Of a stretch of 64,000 bases of DNA, positions 25,774 to 34,916 are shown piece after piece. Source of the DNA: CALODP01 sp942492055 (GTDB lineage Bacteria > Bacteroidota > Ignavibacteria > Ignavibacteriales > Melioribacteraceae); contig CALODP010000002.1 in the NCBI GenBank assembly GCA_942492055.1, positions 310,001 through 374,000 on the forward strand, given 5' to 3'. The notes below the pieces were generated by a model that ran no database searches, was not told where the DNA came from, and saw only the letters and a list, made by a program, of their open reading frames with translations. Within the stretch, counting starts at the first letter, position 1; each line of letters opens with the position of its first letter. The translations under genes and the position numbers were made by a program.

Positions 25774-27687
25774 ATGGTAGACAAATCAAAATATCAGCTG
25801 TTATTTAATGTAGATTCTCCCAAGGATATCAGAGATTTCGATTTACATCAATTGAAAATTCTCTGTTCCGAAGTAAGACAATATCTCATTGATGTTGTTT
25901 CCCAAACAGGGGGACATTTCGGTGGAGGCTTGGGGACAGTTGAATTGACAGTTGCATTGCATAAAGTTTTTAATACACCTGAAGACTCAATTGTCTGGGA
26001 TGTTGGCCATCAGGCTTATCCTCACAAAATTCTTACCGGAAGAAGAGATCAGCTTCCTACGATCAGACAATTCAAAGGGATTAGTGGTTTCTTAAAACGT
26101 TCCGAAAGTGAATATGATGATTTCGGCGCGGGGCACGCGTCAACATCAATTTCCGCGGCCTTAGGGATAGCGGAAGGAAACAAACAAAAAGGAAACGACA
26201 ATCGTGTAGTTGCTGTAATAGGTGACGGAGCTATGACCGGCGGAATGGCATACGAAGCCATGAATAATTCCGGTATTTTGAAAAGCAATATTGTCGTTGT
26301 TTTGAATGACAACCAAATGTCTATTTCAAAAAATGTTTGGCAAGTATCAAACTACTTTACAGAAATGATTGCCCATCCTGAGTATAACAGATTCAAAGGG
26401 GCAATTTGGGATCTTACCGGTAAACTGGATCAATTCGGTGACAGACTTCGCAGAGTAGCCTCCAGAGTTGAAACCGGAATAAAATCGATTATTACTCCCG
26501 GTATGCTTTTCGAAGCTTTGGGTTTTCGGTATTTCGGTCCGGTTAACGGGCATAATATCGCTCAGTTGGTAAAAGTCTTTCGGTACGTTCGTCCTCTAAA
26601 TGGTCCGATTTTCGTGCATGTTGTAACGGAAAAAGGGAAAGGGTACAAACCGGCCGAAGGAGATAAGCAAAAACTCCATGCAGCTTCTCCGTTTGATAAG
26701 CTTACAGGTAAAGCAATTAAGAAATCTTCCGGGGTTCCTTCATATACTGATGTTTTCGGAAAAGCTTTGACCGAAATTGTTGAAGAGAATAAAAACGTCG
26801 TAGGAATAACAGCCGCAATGGCAGACGGAACCGGAATGTCTCATTTACAGAAAGCTTTTCCTCAAAACTATTACGATGTTGGGATTGCGGAAGAACACGC
26901 GGTTACATTCGCGGCTGGAATGGCAGCCAAAGGAATTACCCCTGTAGTAAGCATTTACTCAACATTTATGCAACGCGCTTATGATCAGATTATTCATGAT
27001 GTCGCTTTACAAAAATTGCATGTTGTCTTTGTGCTTGATAGGGCGGGATTAGTTGGCGCTGACGGTCCGACACATCATGGTACTTTTGATCTTACATATT
27101 TAAGAATGATTCCGCACATGGTTATTATGGCACCGAAGGATGAGGAAGAGTTGAGAAATATGCTTTACACTGCGGTTAATTATAATAGAGGTCCAGTTGC
27201 TATAAGATATCCTCGCGGTAGTGCTATCGGGGTTGAGATGACTCCCGGTTTTGATGAATTACCTATCGGGAAATCCGAAGTAGTCACCGAAGGAGAGGAT
27301 GTTGCTATTTTGGCTGTCGGATCAATGGTCGAATTCAGTAAAAAAGCCGTTGAGAAATTGAATGAAGAGGGAATTTCCGCAAAGCTGGTAAATATGAGAT
27401 ACATTAAACCTCTTGATGAGAAGATGCTGGATGAAGTATCAAAAACTCACCAAAAGGTTATTACAATTGAAGAAAATGTTCTTGCCGGTGGATTTGGAGC
27501 GGCTATTACCGAATATTATTCCGATAAGAATTATAAAAATGATATATTTAGAATAGGGTTGCCTGATAGCTTTATAGAGCACGGATCGCAAGCCGAACTT
27601 TACGATATGCTTAAAATCGACGCAAATGGCCTTTACGAAAAAGTGAAAGCATTTTTAGGCAAGTCCGTTAAAGAAAAGATTGCTTAG
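25774..27687 (+). CDS. dxs: 1-deoxy-D-xylulose-5-phosphate synthase
   Basis: A full-length 637-residue DXS, first enzyme of the MEP isoprenoid pathway, condensing pyruvate and glyceraldehyde 3-phosphate. The thiamine diphosphate domain shows GGHFGGGLG with His48, DVGHQAYPHKILTGR (76-90) and the cofactor motif GDGAMTG (150-156) to NDN (178-180). The pyrimidine domain has DVGIAEEHAVTFAAGMA with the catalytic glutamate. The C-terminal transketolase domain ends around residue 625. It is the last gene of the xseA-xseB-dxs group. Confidence 0.98.
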   Translation: MVDKSKYQLLFNVDSPKDIRDFDLHQLKILCSEVRQYLIDVVSQTGGHFGGGLGTVELTVALHKVFNTPEDSIVWDVGHQAYPHKILTGRRDQLPTIRQFKGISGFLKRSESEYDDFGAGHASTSISAALGIAEGNKQKGNDNRVVAVIGDGAMTGGMAYEAMNNSGILKSNIVVVLNDNQMSISKNVWQVSNYFTEMIAHPEYNRFKGAIWDLTGKLDQFGDRLRRVASRVETGIKSIITPGMLFEALGFRYFGPVNGHNIAQLVKVFRYVRPLNGPIFVHVVTEKGKGYKPAEGDKQKLHAASPFDKLTGKAIKKSSGVPSYTDVFGKALTEIVEENKNVVGITAAMADGTGMSHLQKAFPQNYYDVGIAEEHAVTFAAGMAAKGITPVVSIYSTFMQRAYDQIIHDVALQKLHVVFVLDRAGLVGADGPTHHGTFDLTYLRMIPHMVIMAPKDEEELRNMLYTAVNYNRGPVAIRYPRGSAIGVEMTPGFDELPIGKSEVVTEGEDVAILAVGSMVEFSKKAVEKLNEEGISAKLVNMRYIKPLDEKMLDEVSKTHQKVITIEENVLAGGFGAAITEYYSDKNYKNDIFRIGLPDSFIEHGSQAELYDMLKIDANGLYEKVKAFLGKSVKEKIA

Positions 27688-27824
27688 AAAATTTCATGAA
27701 ATATTCTTTTGTTGTGTGCTATTCTTGGGGTGCTAAGGTAAGCAATTAATTGAAAAGAGTGGAACAGTGAGGGGCTCCATTATTTGGATAATTAATTTGT
27801 GAAATAATACGAGAACAGAGGGTT

Positions 27825-28517
27825 ATGAAAACTAAAATACTACTTGTCGACGACGAAAAGGATATTATTGAATTTCTTCAATACAATTTGGAGCAAGAGG
27901 GTTTTGAAGTTCTGACTGCGTTTGACGGAGAGGAAGCACTAAAAGCCGTTGAGCAACATCCCGATTTGATTATCTTAGATGTGATGATGCCGAAAATGGA
28001 CGGGTATGAGGTTTGCACTAGAATACGTTCCAAAGATGGTTTTGCGGATGTTCCAATCATATTTTTAACTGCCAAATCGAGTGAAATCGATGAAGTGCAC
28101 GGACTAAATATCGGAGCTGATGATTTTATTCAAAAACCTGTTTCGACCAAAAAGCTTATCGCAAGGATCAAATCAAATCTAAGAAAGGGGAACATATCCG
28201 GAGGTAGTGAGAAACAAACTTCAAAAATCGAAGTGGGTCCTCTTGTAATAGATCGCGATGAATATGTGGTTTTTCTGAATGGTAGTAAAATCATCCTCCC
28301 TAAAAAGGAATTTGAAATTATTGCTTATTTGGCAAGCCATCCCGGGAAAGTATTTCCTAGAGAGAAAATTTTGGAAGATGTTTGGGGAACAGATGTCTTT
28401 GTGGTGGAAAGAACAATTGATGTGCATATACGTAAGCTAAGAGAGAAATTCGGGGATTATTCCGATATGATCGAAACAGTTAAGGGGGTAGGATATCGTT
28501 TCAAAAACTTGGAATAA
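27825..28517 (+). CDS. OmpR/PhoB-type response regulator
   Basis: A 230-residue regulator. The receiver has VDDEKD, the phosphoacceptor Asp52 in IILDVMMPKMDGYE, a conserved TAKS and KPVS. The C-terminal winged-helix DNA-binding domain runs from about 130 to 230 (LPKKEFEIIAYLASHPGKVF, RTIDVHIRKLREK, ETVKGVGYRF). A kinase gene follows 13 bases later, forming a two-component pair that by sequence is closest to PhoB-PhoR; phosphate control is plausible but nothing in the neighbourhood proves it. Confidence 0.93.
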   Translation: MKTKILLVDDEKDIIEFLQYNLEQEGFEVLTAFDGEEALKAVEQHPDLIILDVMMPKMDGYEVCTRIRSKDGFADVPIIFLTAKSSEIDEVHGLNIGADDFIQKPVSTKKLIARIKSNLRKGNISGGSEKQTSKIEVGPLVIDRDEYVVFLNGSKIILPKKEFEIIAYLASHPGKVFPREKILEDVWGTDVFVVERTIDVHIRKLREKFGDYSDMIETVKGVGYRFKNLE

Positions 28518-28530
28518 TATTCGACGAAAC

Positions 28531-29538
28531 TTGTTCTCCGCAAGTGTTTACCTGAAAGAGACTATTTTGTTTTCGGTTTTTGTATTTCTTGTTTTTATTT
28601 CGGTTGTTTCCCCATCTCCGGGGGAATTGATTTTTTTTACATTGGCATTCTTATGCGGGATAGTTCTTCTCTTAAATTATGTCGGGAAAAGTAGGGGAAC
28701 TGAAGTATTTACACTTCTAAAGACTATAAGTGGTATCAGGCAAAATAGAATCAATGCTCCCGAAGAAATCAAGCTAACGCGAAATTTGTATGAGTTAGAA
28801 GGTGAAATCAAATCGATGTACCTTCGTACAAAAAACGATATTGAGAATCTTAAGAAGCTCGAGCAAGTTCGAACAGAGTTTCTCGGTAATGTTTCCCATG
28901 AATTGAGAACTCCCATTTTCGCTATTCAGGGATATTTGGAGACACTACTAGACGGTGCTATTGATGATAACAGAGTAAATAGAAATTTCACTGCCAAAGC
29001 ATATCACCATACGAATAATCTCAATAATCTATTGAATGATCTTATAGATATTTCAATGATCGAATCCGGACAGATGAAAATGAGCTTTCGGTATTTTCAT
29101 ATTAAAGATTATTTGGAAGAAATTGCCGGAGAGATGTCTTTGCAAGCCGAGGAAAAGGGACTTAAGCTTGAGTTAGGAGATATCAAACCGAAAATGAAGT
29201 TATTCGGTGATAAAAACAGATTACGCCAGGTGCTGGTTAATTTGATTTCCAATGCAATAAAATATACCGAAGTCGGTGGAGTGGAAATTCTTGTTTCCGA
29301 GGAAGATGGCTTTGGAAGAATAACAATAAAAGATAGCGGGTTAGGAATTTCCGAAAAGGATCTAGGGAGAATATTTGAGCGCTTCTATCGGGTTGACAAA
29401 GACAGATCACGAGCTGTCGGTGGAACCGGATTGGGGCTAGCTATTGTAAAGCACATTCTAGACGCTCACGGATCAAAAATCGAAGTTCAAAGCCAATATG
29501 GGATAGGATCCGAGTTCTCATTTAAGTTGAAGAAATAG
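28531..29538 (+). CDS. PhoR-like sensor histidine kinase
   Basis: This 335-residue kinase starts at TTG 28531; no ATG or GTG is available after the in-frame stop at 28489. It has two membrane helices (about 10-28 and 32-50) with a very short loop between, so it lacks a large external sensor. The HisKA domain carries His123 in NVSHELRTPI, and the ATPase domain has NLISNAIKYT, DSGLGIS and GGTGLGLAIV. No PAS domain is visible. It pairs with the regulator just upstream. The short-loop design suits kinases that sense through partner membrane proteins, as PhoR does with the Pst transporter. Confidence 0.92.
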   Translation: MFSASVYLKETILFSVFVFLVFISVVSPSPGELIFFTLAFLCGIVLLLNYVGKSRGTEVFTLLKTISGIRQNRINAPEEIKLTRNLYELEGEIKSMYLRTKNDIENLKKLEQVRTEFLGNVSHELRTPIFAIQGYLETLLDGAIDDNRVNRNFTAKAYHHTNNLNNLLNDLIDISMIESGQMKMSFRYFHIKDYLEEIAGEMSLQAEEKGLKLELGDIKPKMKLFGDKNRLRQVLVNLISNAIKYTEVGGVEILVSEEDGFGRITIKDSGLGISEKDLGRIFERFYRVDKDRSRAVGGTGLGLAIVKHILDAHGSKIEVQSQYGIGSEFSFKLKK

Positions 29539-29596
29539 TAAATCTTTTGAGGGAAAATTATTATCTTTGTAACCGGAATTAATATTTTCCAAAAGG

Positions 29597-29625
29597 TTGA
29601 CATAGTAATAGCTTTTTACTAATTT
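29597..29625 (+). promoter_or_regulatory. Promoter for rplU-rpmA
   Basis: TTGACA at 29597-29602, a 17-base spacer and TAATTT at 29620-29625, 34 bases before the rplU ATG. A second Bacteroidota-type element, TATCTTTG, lies at 29562-29569. Confidence 0.55.
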
Positions 29626-29658
29626 TAGTGTTCTGAATTTTAAGAATCGGAGGATTAG

Positions 29659-29967
29659 ATGTTCGCAGTTGTCGATATAGCCGGACAACAGTTCAATGTT
29701 GAAGAAAACACTAAATACTACGTGCCTAAATTGGATGCTGAAGTTGATTCAGAAATTACTCTTGAGAAAATTCTGGTACTTAACGACGGTAAAGAAACCA
29801 AGATTGGCACCCCTAGTGTTGACGGCGCAAAAATAACAGCAAAAGTCTTAGAACACTTGAAAGACGATAAAGTAATCGTTTTCAAGAAGAAAAGAAGAAA
29901 ATCTTACAGAGTTAAGAACGGTCACAGACAGCAATTAACTAGAATTGAAGTAACAAAAATAGGTTAA
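29659..29967 (+). CDS. rplU: 50S ribosomal protein L21
   Basis: A 102-residue L21: MFAVVDIAGQQFNVEENTKY at the start, LVLNDGKETKIGTP in the middle, and the conserved RNA-binding end KKKRRKSYRVKNGHRQQLT then RIEVTKI. A ribosome site (GGAGG in CGGAGGATTAG) precedes the ATG. It is followed by rpmA after 13 bases, the usual gene pair. Confidence 0.98.
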   Translation: MFAVVDIAGQQFNVEENTKYYVPKLDAEVDSEITLEKILVLNDGKETKIGTPSVDGAKITAKVLEHLKDDKVIVFKKKRRKSYRVKNGHRQQLTRIEVTKIG

Positions 29968-29980
29968 CCGGAGGTACGTA

Positions 29981-30238
29981 ATGGCTCATAAGAAAGGGCA
30001 AGGTTCATCTAGAAACGGTAGAGATAGTAATCCGCAATATTTAGGCGTCAAAAGATTTGGCGGCGAAAAAGTTACCGCCGGTTCGATTATCGTCAAACAG
30101 AAAGGAACTAAATTCCATCCTGGTAATAATGTAAAGCGTGGTGGTGACGATACTATTTTCGCTCTCATAGATGGTGAAGTGAAATTTGAAAGAAAAAGAG
30201 GCGACAGACGCTTTGTTAGCGTTTATGAAGTCCAGTAG
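29981..30238 (+). CDS. rpmA: 50S ribosomal protein L27
   Basis: An 85-residue L27 starting MAHKKGQGSSRNGRDSNPQY, with the conserved LGVKRFGGEKVTAGSIIVKQ and GTKFHPGNNV blocks. The N-terminus reaches the peptidyl transferase centre. No cleaved N-terminal extension of the Firmicutes type is present. An AACCGGAGGTACGTA ribosome site precedes it, and a strong hairpin terminator follows. Confidence 0.98.
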   Translation: MAHKKGQGSSRNGRDSNPQYLGVKRFGGEKVTAGSIIVKQKGTKFHPGNNVKRGGDDTIFALIDGEVKFERKRGDRRFVSVYEVQ

Positions 30239-30265
30239 AAAGATTTCTTTTGATATGTTTTTAAT

Positions 30266-30295
30266 AAAAAACCCTCTTTTTAAGAGGGTTTTTTT
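30266..30295. terminator. Bidirectional rho-independent terminator
   Basis: ACCCTCTT (30271-30278) and AAGAGGGT (30282-30289) pair around a three-base loop. A T-run follows on the plus strand and an A-run precedes, so it can end rpmA transcripts and the convergent mdh transcript. Confidence 0.9.
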
Positions 30296-30315
30296 ATGCT
30301 CTATTATGAACTTAA

Positions 30316-31281
30316 TTAGAATCCTAATCTTGCCAAATCTTCTACCAAACCTTTAACAGCACTGATAGATTTGTCCAAAGAGGCTAATTCTTCATCATTA
30401 AGTGTGATTTCGAAGATTCTTTCCACACCGTTTTCACCTAATACAGCTGGAACTCCTAAGTAAAGACCGTCTGTTCCGTACTGGTTTTCAATGAAGGCAC
30501 AAACAGGAAGAAGTCTCTTCTCATCTTTGATGATAGCTTCTGCCATAGCAATTGCTGATGATGCAGGGGAATAGAAAGCAGAACCTGTCTTAAGAAGTTT
30601 TACAACTTCGCCACCGGCCATTTTTGTTCTCTGAACCATAGCGTCCATAACTTCTTTAGCTTTCGCAGCATCGCCATATTTTCTTTCCAACAATTCCATA
30701 ACAGGCATACCATTAACATTGGCATATCTTATCAATGGAACCATCGTATCTCCGTGTCCGCCAAGAACCATTGCGTTTACATCTTTAACGGAAACGCCTA
30801 ATTCCCATGCGATGAAAGAAGAGAATCTTGAAGAGTCAAGAACTCCAGCCTGTCCCATTACTTTGTTAGTAGGGAAGCCTGAAACTTTCTGGAATAATGT
30901 AACCATTGCGTCAAGAGGATTCGAGATTATGATAACAGTTGCGTTAGGAGCGTTGTCTCTAACACCTTCGGCAACTTGTTTCATTATCTTAGCGTTGGTT
31001 GCTAACAAGTCGTCTCTGCTCATCCCGGGCTTTCTTGGAAGACCGGCTGTAATGATAACGATGTCAGAACCGGCAATTTCTGTGTAGCTGTTTGCTCCTT
31101 TTAAGTTAACATCGAAACCGTCAACTCTGGAAGCTTCGGCGATGTCAAGAGTCTTTCCCTGAGGAAGATCTTCTACTATATCGAACATTACAACATCACC
31201 AAGTTCTCTTAATGCGGCTAACTGAGCCAAAACGCCGCCAATCTGGCCGCCACCGATCAATGCAATTTTCTTTCTTGCCAT
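30316..31281 (-). CDS. mdh: Malate dehydrogenase (LDH-like type)
   Basis: A 321-residue NAD-dependent malate dehydrogenase of the TCA cycle. It has the nucleotide fold GGGQIGG (10-16) with Asp34 after the second strand (NAD preference), substrate-specificity loop LPRKPGMSRDD with Arg83 and Arg89, ISNPLDAM, and the catalytic pair Asp149/His176 (VLDSSRF and GGHGDTMVPL). Arginine in the loop position favours oxaloacetate/malate over lactate. AGGAG precedes the ATG. It is convergent with rpmA. Confidence 0.97.
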   Translation of the reverse strand: MARKKIALIGGGQIGGVLAQLAALRELGDVVMFDIVEDLPQGKTLDIAEASRVDGFDVNLKGANSYTEIAGSDIVIITAGLPRKPGMSRDDLLATNAKIMKQVAEGVRDNAPNATVIIISNPLDAMVTLFQKVSGFPTNKVMGQAGVLDSSRFSSFIAWELGVSVKDVNAMVLGGHGDTMVPLIRYANVNGMPVMELLERKYGDAAKAKEVMDAMVQRTKMAGGEVVKLLKTGSAFYSPASSAIAMAEAIIKDEKRLLPVCAFIENQYGTDGLYLGVPAVLGENGVERIFEITLNDEELASLDKSISAVKGLVEDLARLGF

Positions 31282-31408
31282 TGTTTCTCCTAGTTTTTGT
31301 GATAATTAATTAACGCATCTTCTACTATATATAGTTTCCATATCAGCCTGTAAGTCTCTTAATCCATCAGGAAAGGAAGAAAACATTAAAAAAATAGAAC
31401 AATTCGTT

Positions 31409-31822
31409 TTATTTTAGATTTACTACCAGTATTACTTCGGTGCCCTCCGAAGTGAAATTATATCTTAAATCATCAAGAAATGATTTCATTATGTGTATTC
31501 CTCGTCCACTATCCTTCAGTATATTTTCAGGCTTAGTCGGATCCGGAACTTTTGAAGGTTCAAAACCTTCTCCCTGATCTTTTATCGAAATTTCTAATTT
31601 TGTCTCGTTTACTTTTATGGTAACAACAATATCCTTGTCTGGGTTCGATTTATTACCATGAAGTATCGAATTGGACGCTGCTTCGGCAACTGATAAAACC
31701 AGACTATTTACTTTTTCATGATCTAATTTTATTTCATCCAATATGTTTAGTACATAACTCTCTAATTCCGGTAATACCGCGGGATCGCTTTTGATGACTT
31801 TCGTGTATGCTTTTGTAGCCAA
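31409..31822 (-). CDS. RsbW-like anti-sigma factor/serine kinase
   Basis: A 137-residue GHKL ATPase of the RsbW/SpoIIAB class: N box VAEAASNSILHGNK, G1 DQGEGFEP and G2 DSGRGIHIMK. Such kinases bind a sigma factor or phosphorylate an anti-anti-sigma protein. Neither an STAS-domain partner nor a sigma-B-type gene lies nearby, so its target is unknown. It follows the mdh gene on the same strand at some distance (127 bases), possibly with its own promoter. Confidence 0.9.
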   Translation of the reverse strand: MATKAYTKVIKSDPAVLPELESYVLNILDEIKLDHEKVNSLVLSVAEAASNSILHGNKSNPDKDIVVTIKVNETKLEISIKDQGEGFEPSKVPDPTKPENILKDSGRGIHIMKSFLDDLRYNFTSEGTEVILVVNLK

Positions 31823-31937
31823 AATTAACTCCAGAAGATAACAGGAAGATTACAAATAGTTATTTCTCAAAGAAATAAAGATATAAATTAAGTATGAATC
31901 AACGCAAGTATAATCGCAAAATCCGAGCTCTTATTCC

Positions 31938-33848
31938 TCAGATTTGCCAGTTTATTGTGAAGAACAGATTTGTCAGATTTTTATTCTTCTTATTTTCTGT
32001 GTTAATTTTCTCATACCAACCGTTGATCTTTAAGCTGAGGTTGTTATTCAAGTTATATGTGATTTCGGAAATGGGACCAATACTGGTGTATTCATTCGCT
32101 TTTTTCTTTTTGTTGTTTTCGTCATAGTTAAAAGTAAGTAACGAAAAATACCTTATTCCGATACCAAAGCCAGCTCTTTTTCTGAAAATGTATTTAACCA
32201 TAGGCTCACCGTAGTATTCTTCCAAGAACCTGACAGGTTTTCCCGAAAAATTGTTCCATTTAAAATCTCCTTGCTCGGAGTACTTGAGGTATCCGTTGAA
32301 CTGAAACGAAACATTTCTTGTAAGGAACAACTTCGAGGAGTCTTTAACCGAGTATTGTCTGAAGGAAAAACTCTTATAGTTAGGATTAATATCCTCAAAA
32401 TCATAAACAGTATAGCTTGCGGATACTTCGGCGGTGTTTCTGGAAGAAAAATATTTCCCTATATAATCACCACCTGAAGAAAATTTGAGGTTTCTTCTGA
32501 TGTTGTTATTGGCGCTTCTCTCAGCGAAGATATAAACAATCTGATTGATACCTCCTTCTATTCCGGCGAAGAATGTGAAGAAGGGGGAGATTCTGCGGGA
32601 ATAATTAAGCTCGAGCATCGAAAGAAGCTCGTCGCGATCATCATAATTTTCTTTACTCGGTGTATCGTATCTTAACTTTCTGTGGAACAAACTGAAGCTT
32701 AACAAATCCTTTAGACTTAGTCTTAAATTCCCTACGAGACTTAATGTTGCCTGTATTCCTTTGTTATTCTTTATTTTTTCAAGGTCGTTTCTTGTATTGA
32801 ATTGAATAGGATTGCTACCGTCATAATTTTTTGCGTTGTGGTTTTCTTCCCTTTCCGCAAAGATGAAACGTAGAAATCCATTGAAGACTTTAGAACGATA
32901 ACCGACGGAAGATTCCAGATTGATATTAAACTCATTTATTTGTGTGTCGAAGGTTTGAGAGATATTTCCTTTCACTAATCTGTAACGGGTATTTCTGTCG
33001 ATATCTCTCCAGCTTACTCTTCCCATAATATCGAAGCTGAGAGGGGAGTTTTCGGGGACAAATGATAATCTGTCGAATATGGAATATCTGGTTTCGGTAC
33101 GGCTTTGTATATTGTTCTTTATCTCAAATGCTGTGGCAGTTGCCGAATCGGCCTCGAAATAGAAATCCTTTCGAAATTCTTCGTACTCTGCTCTTATTGT
33201 ATTCCCCAGAGATTTGTCGAGCATATTGGCGATATTCAAGTTGTAGGAACGAAGCGTATTTTTTCTCGGGGAAATCTCTTCGTTTTGAAACTTTAGAGAT
33301 GAGTTAAAGAGAAATTCGTTTACCGAGAGGTTATCCACCGATGCTTCGGAACCGTAAATGAGTCCTTTGTCTTCTTCGGTTATCTGGTTATTCTCCGATA
33401 TTCCTATGTAAGGAGTTATACTTATCAAGTCGTGGGGATAAAGCTTAAGGTAGAATGAAGTATTCAATAATTCGTTCTTGTTAATTCCTAATTTCCTATC
33501 GTCGGAGTATACGTTACTGTTAAGTAATATTCCCAAACGAAGCAATTTAGATGCGTTGTATTCCCCCAGAACCGAGAAGTATTGTTCATCCTTTATGTTA
33601 TTTGTTCTTCCTTTTACAAGGGTGGAATTGAAATTTTCGTGAATCCCAATAAAAAACTTGTCGAAATTAATTCCGTACTTTAGGCGGCTATTCAGATTGT
33701 AGATATTGAGTTGTTTCTCAAAGGAGGAAGAAAGTGTGTTATTGGTGAAATTGGAAACACGAAAGCTCAAACTGTCATGAGCACTTTGAGAAAACAGTGT
33801 GACATTGAAAAGCACAAAAATCGATATTATGAAAAAAAGTTTCCGCAA
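31938..33848 (-). CDS. Putative outer-membrane beta-barrel protein
   Basis: A 636-residue protein with a cleavable signal peptide (MRKLFFIISIFVLFNVTLFS) and alternating amphipathic strands throughout, typical of a large outer-membrane barrel. The C-terminus NLFFTINWQI has the aromatic end seen in barrel proteins. I do not recognise a specific family. It lies 21 bases downstream of a fibronectin-type lipoprotein gene on the same strand, so the two may form a small envelope operon with the AI-2E-family gene before them. Confidence 0.72.
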   Translation of the reverse strand: MRKLFFIISIFVLFNVTLFSQSAHDSLSFRVSNFTNNTLSSSFEKQLNIYNLNSRLKYGINFDKFFIGIHENFNSTLVKGRTNNIKDEQYFSVLGEYNASKLLRLGILLNSNVYSDDRKLGINKNELLNTSFYLKLYPHDLISITPYIGISENNQITEEDKGLIYGSEASVDNLSVNEFLFNSSLKFQNEEISPRKNTLRSYNLNIANMLDKSLGNTIRAEYEEFRKDFYFEADSATATAFEIKNNIQSRTETRYSIFDRLSFVPENSPLSFDIMGRVSWRDIDRNTRYRLVKGNISQTFDTQINEFNINLESSVGYRSKVFNGFLRFIFAEREENHNAKNYDGSNPIQFNTRNDLEKIKNNKGIQATLSLVGNLRLSLKDLLSFSLFHRKLRYDTPSKENYDDRDELLSMLELNYSRRISPFFTFFAGIEGGINQIVYIFAERSANNNIRRNLKFSSGGDYIGKYFSSRNTAEVSASYTVYDFEDINPNYKSFSFRQYSVKDSSKLFLTRNVSFQFNGYLKYSEQGDFKWNNFSGKPVRFLEEYYGEPMVKYIFRKRAGFGIGIRYFSLLTFNYDENNKKKKANEYTSIGPISEITYNLNNNLSLKINGWYEKINTENKKNKNLTNLFFTINWQI

Positions 33849-33869
33849 GTAGTTTTATTCCACCAATTT

Positions 33870-34850
33870 TTAATGCCCCATAATAGTAAAATTATATAAC
33901 TCCGAAAAGCTATTTGCCTCCGAAGAATAGGAGGAATAAGAAATAATTCTTAAGAAATAGGTTTTATTCCTTTCGAGACCATAGGTATTCAATGGAATAG
34001 TAATCTTTTCATACGGAACACTCCCGATATATTTCATCTCTTTAACCACATCAAAAAGTTCGTTTTCCTGAATGATAATTTTATATTTTGCGCTAGTACC
34101 GACACCAATAAATGATATCTTGTCAAAGGAGTAACCTATATAGTTGTTTACCGGATAGGTAATGACGGGGCGATCGAAAACCATGGCAATGCTTTGCGGG
34201 TTATTTATGCTCTTTAGGCTTCCTTTATCGACTGTTCTCACTACATAGTAATAATTCTTCAACAGTTCGATATTATTCGAATCCACATAGCCGGGAAAAG
34301 ATGTTCGTCCGATAAGATGAATCGAATCCTGGTCGGTAAAAGAAACTGTATCTCTGAAGATTTCAAAATATTCTATATCGGATGCCTCCGGACTTTGCCA
34401 ACGCAAATTTACATATAGATTATCCTCCCTGTTTTTCCCGTAGCTTCTCAGATAAACGGGAGGAAGGGGAGCGTAGTAGTTGATTGGTTTTATCCCTACA
34501 ATATTCGACCGTGAGCTTTCGAGATCGAATTGATCGACCGCGGTAACATAGTAATAATAGGTGGAATCGTAAGACAAAGAATCGTCGTAATAGTAATTGT
34601 AGGGAGTATTTCTCAGATGAATAAAGTTGAGGCTGTCATTGATTGAGCGATAAACATTATATCCGGAAATACCCGCTTCTTTTAATCTGGGCCATTCAAT
34701 ACCAATCTCGCCGTCAAATGCTTTGAAAAAGCGTACGCCGGCCGGAGCGGAGGGGGGAATTCCGTCGTCGATAATATCAACCGGAGTGTTTCTTTCGCAA
34801 CCGAATATTAGAATAATTATAAGTAATGATATAATGCGAATTAGCTTCAT
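33870..34850 (-). CDS. Lipoprotein with fibronectin type III domains
   Basis: A 326-residue lipoprotein: MKLIRIISLLIIILIFGC with Cys18 as lipidation site. Two fibronectin type III domains follow (about 35-125, with GEIGIEWPRLKEAGISGYNV and YYYYVTAVDQF; and about 130-225, with NLRWQSPEASDIEYFEIFRD and YYYVVRTVDKG). A third beta domain ends the protein (KTYFLRIISYS). Such proteins act on the cell surface, often in adhesion or complex assembly; the role here is unknown. It is followed by the barrel protein gene, which may be its partner. Confidence 0.82.
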   Translation of the reverse strand: MKLIRIISLLIIILIFGCERNTPVDIIDDGIPPSAPAGVRFFKAFDGEIGIEWPRLKEAGISGYNVYRSINDSLNFIHLRNTPYNYYYDDSLSYDSTYYYYVTAVDQFDLESSRSNIVGIKPINYYAPLPPVYLRSYGKNREDNLYVNLRWQSPEASDIEYFEIFRDTVSFTDQDSIHLIGRTSFPGYVDSNNIELLKNYYYVVRTVDKGSLKSINNPQSIAMVFDRPVITYPVNNYIGYSFDKISFIGVGTSAKYKIIIQENELFDVVKEMKYIGSVPYEKITIPLNTYGLERNKTYFLRIISYSSYSSEANSFSELYNFTIMGH

Positions 34851-34916
34851 AATTTAGTCAAAGCGATTAATGCACAAGATAGCAAATGAGCTTACTTCGG
34901 TCAAGAGAAAGATATT

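Noticed and set aside
30986..31087. Plus-strand frame within mdh
   Set aside because: Antisense shadow of a conserved enzyme; no independent support.
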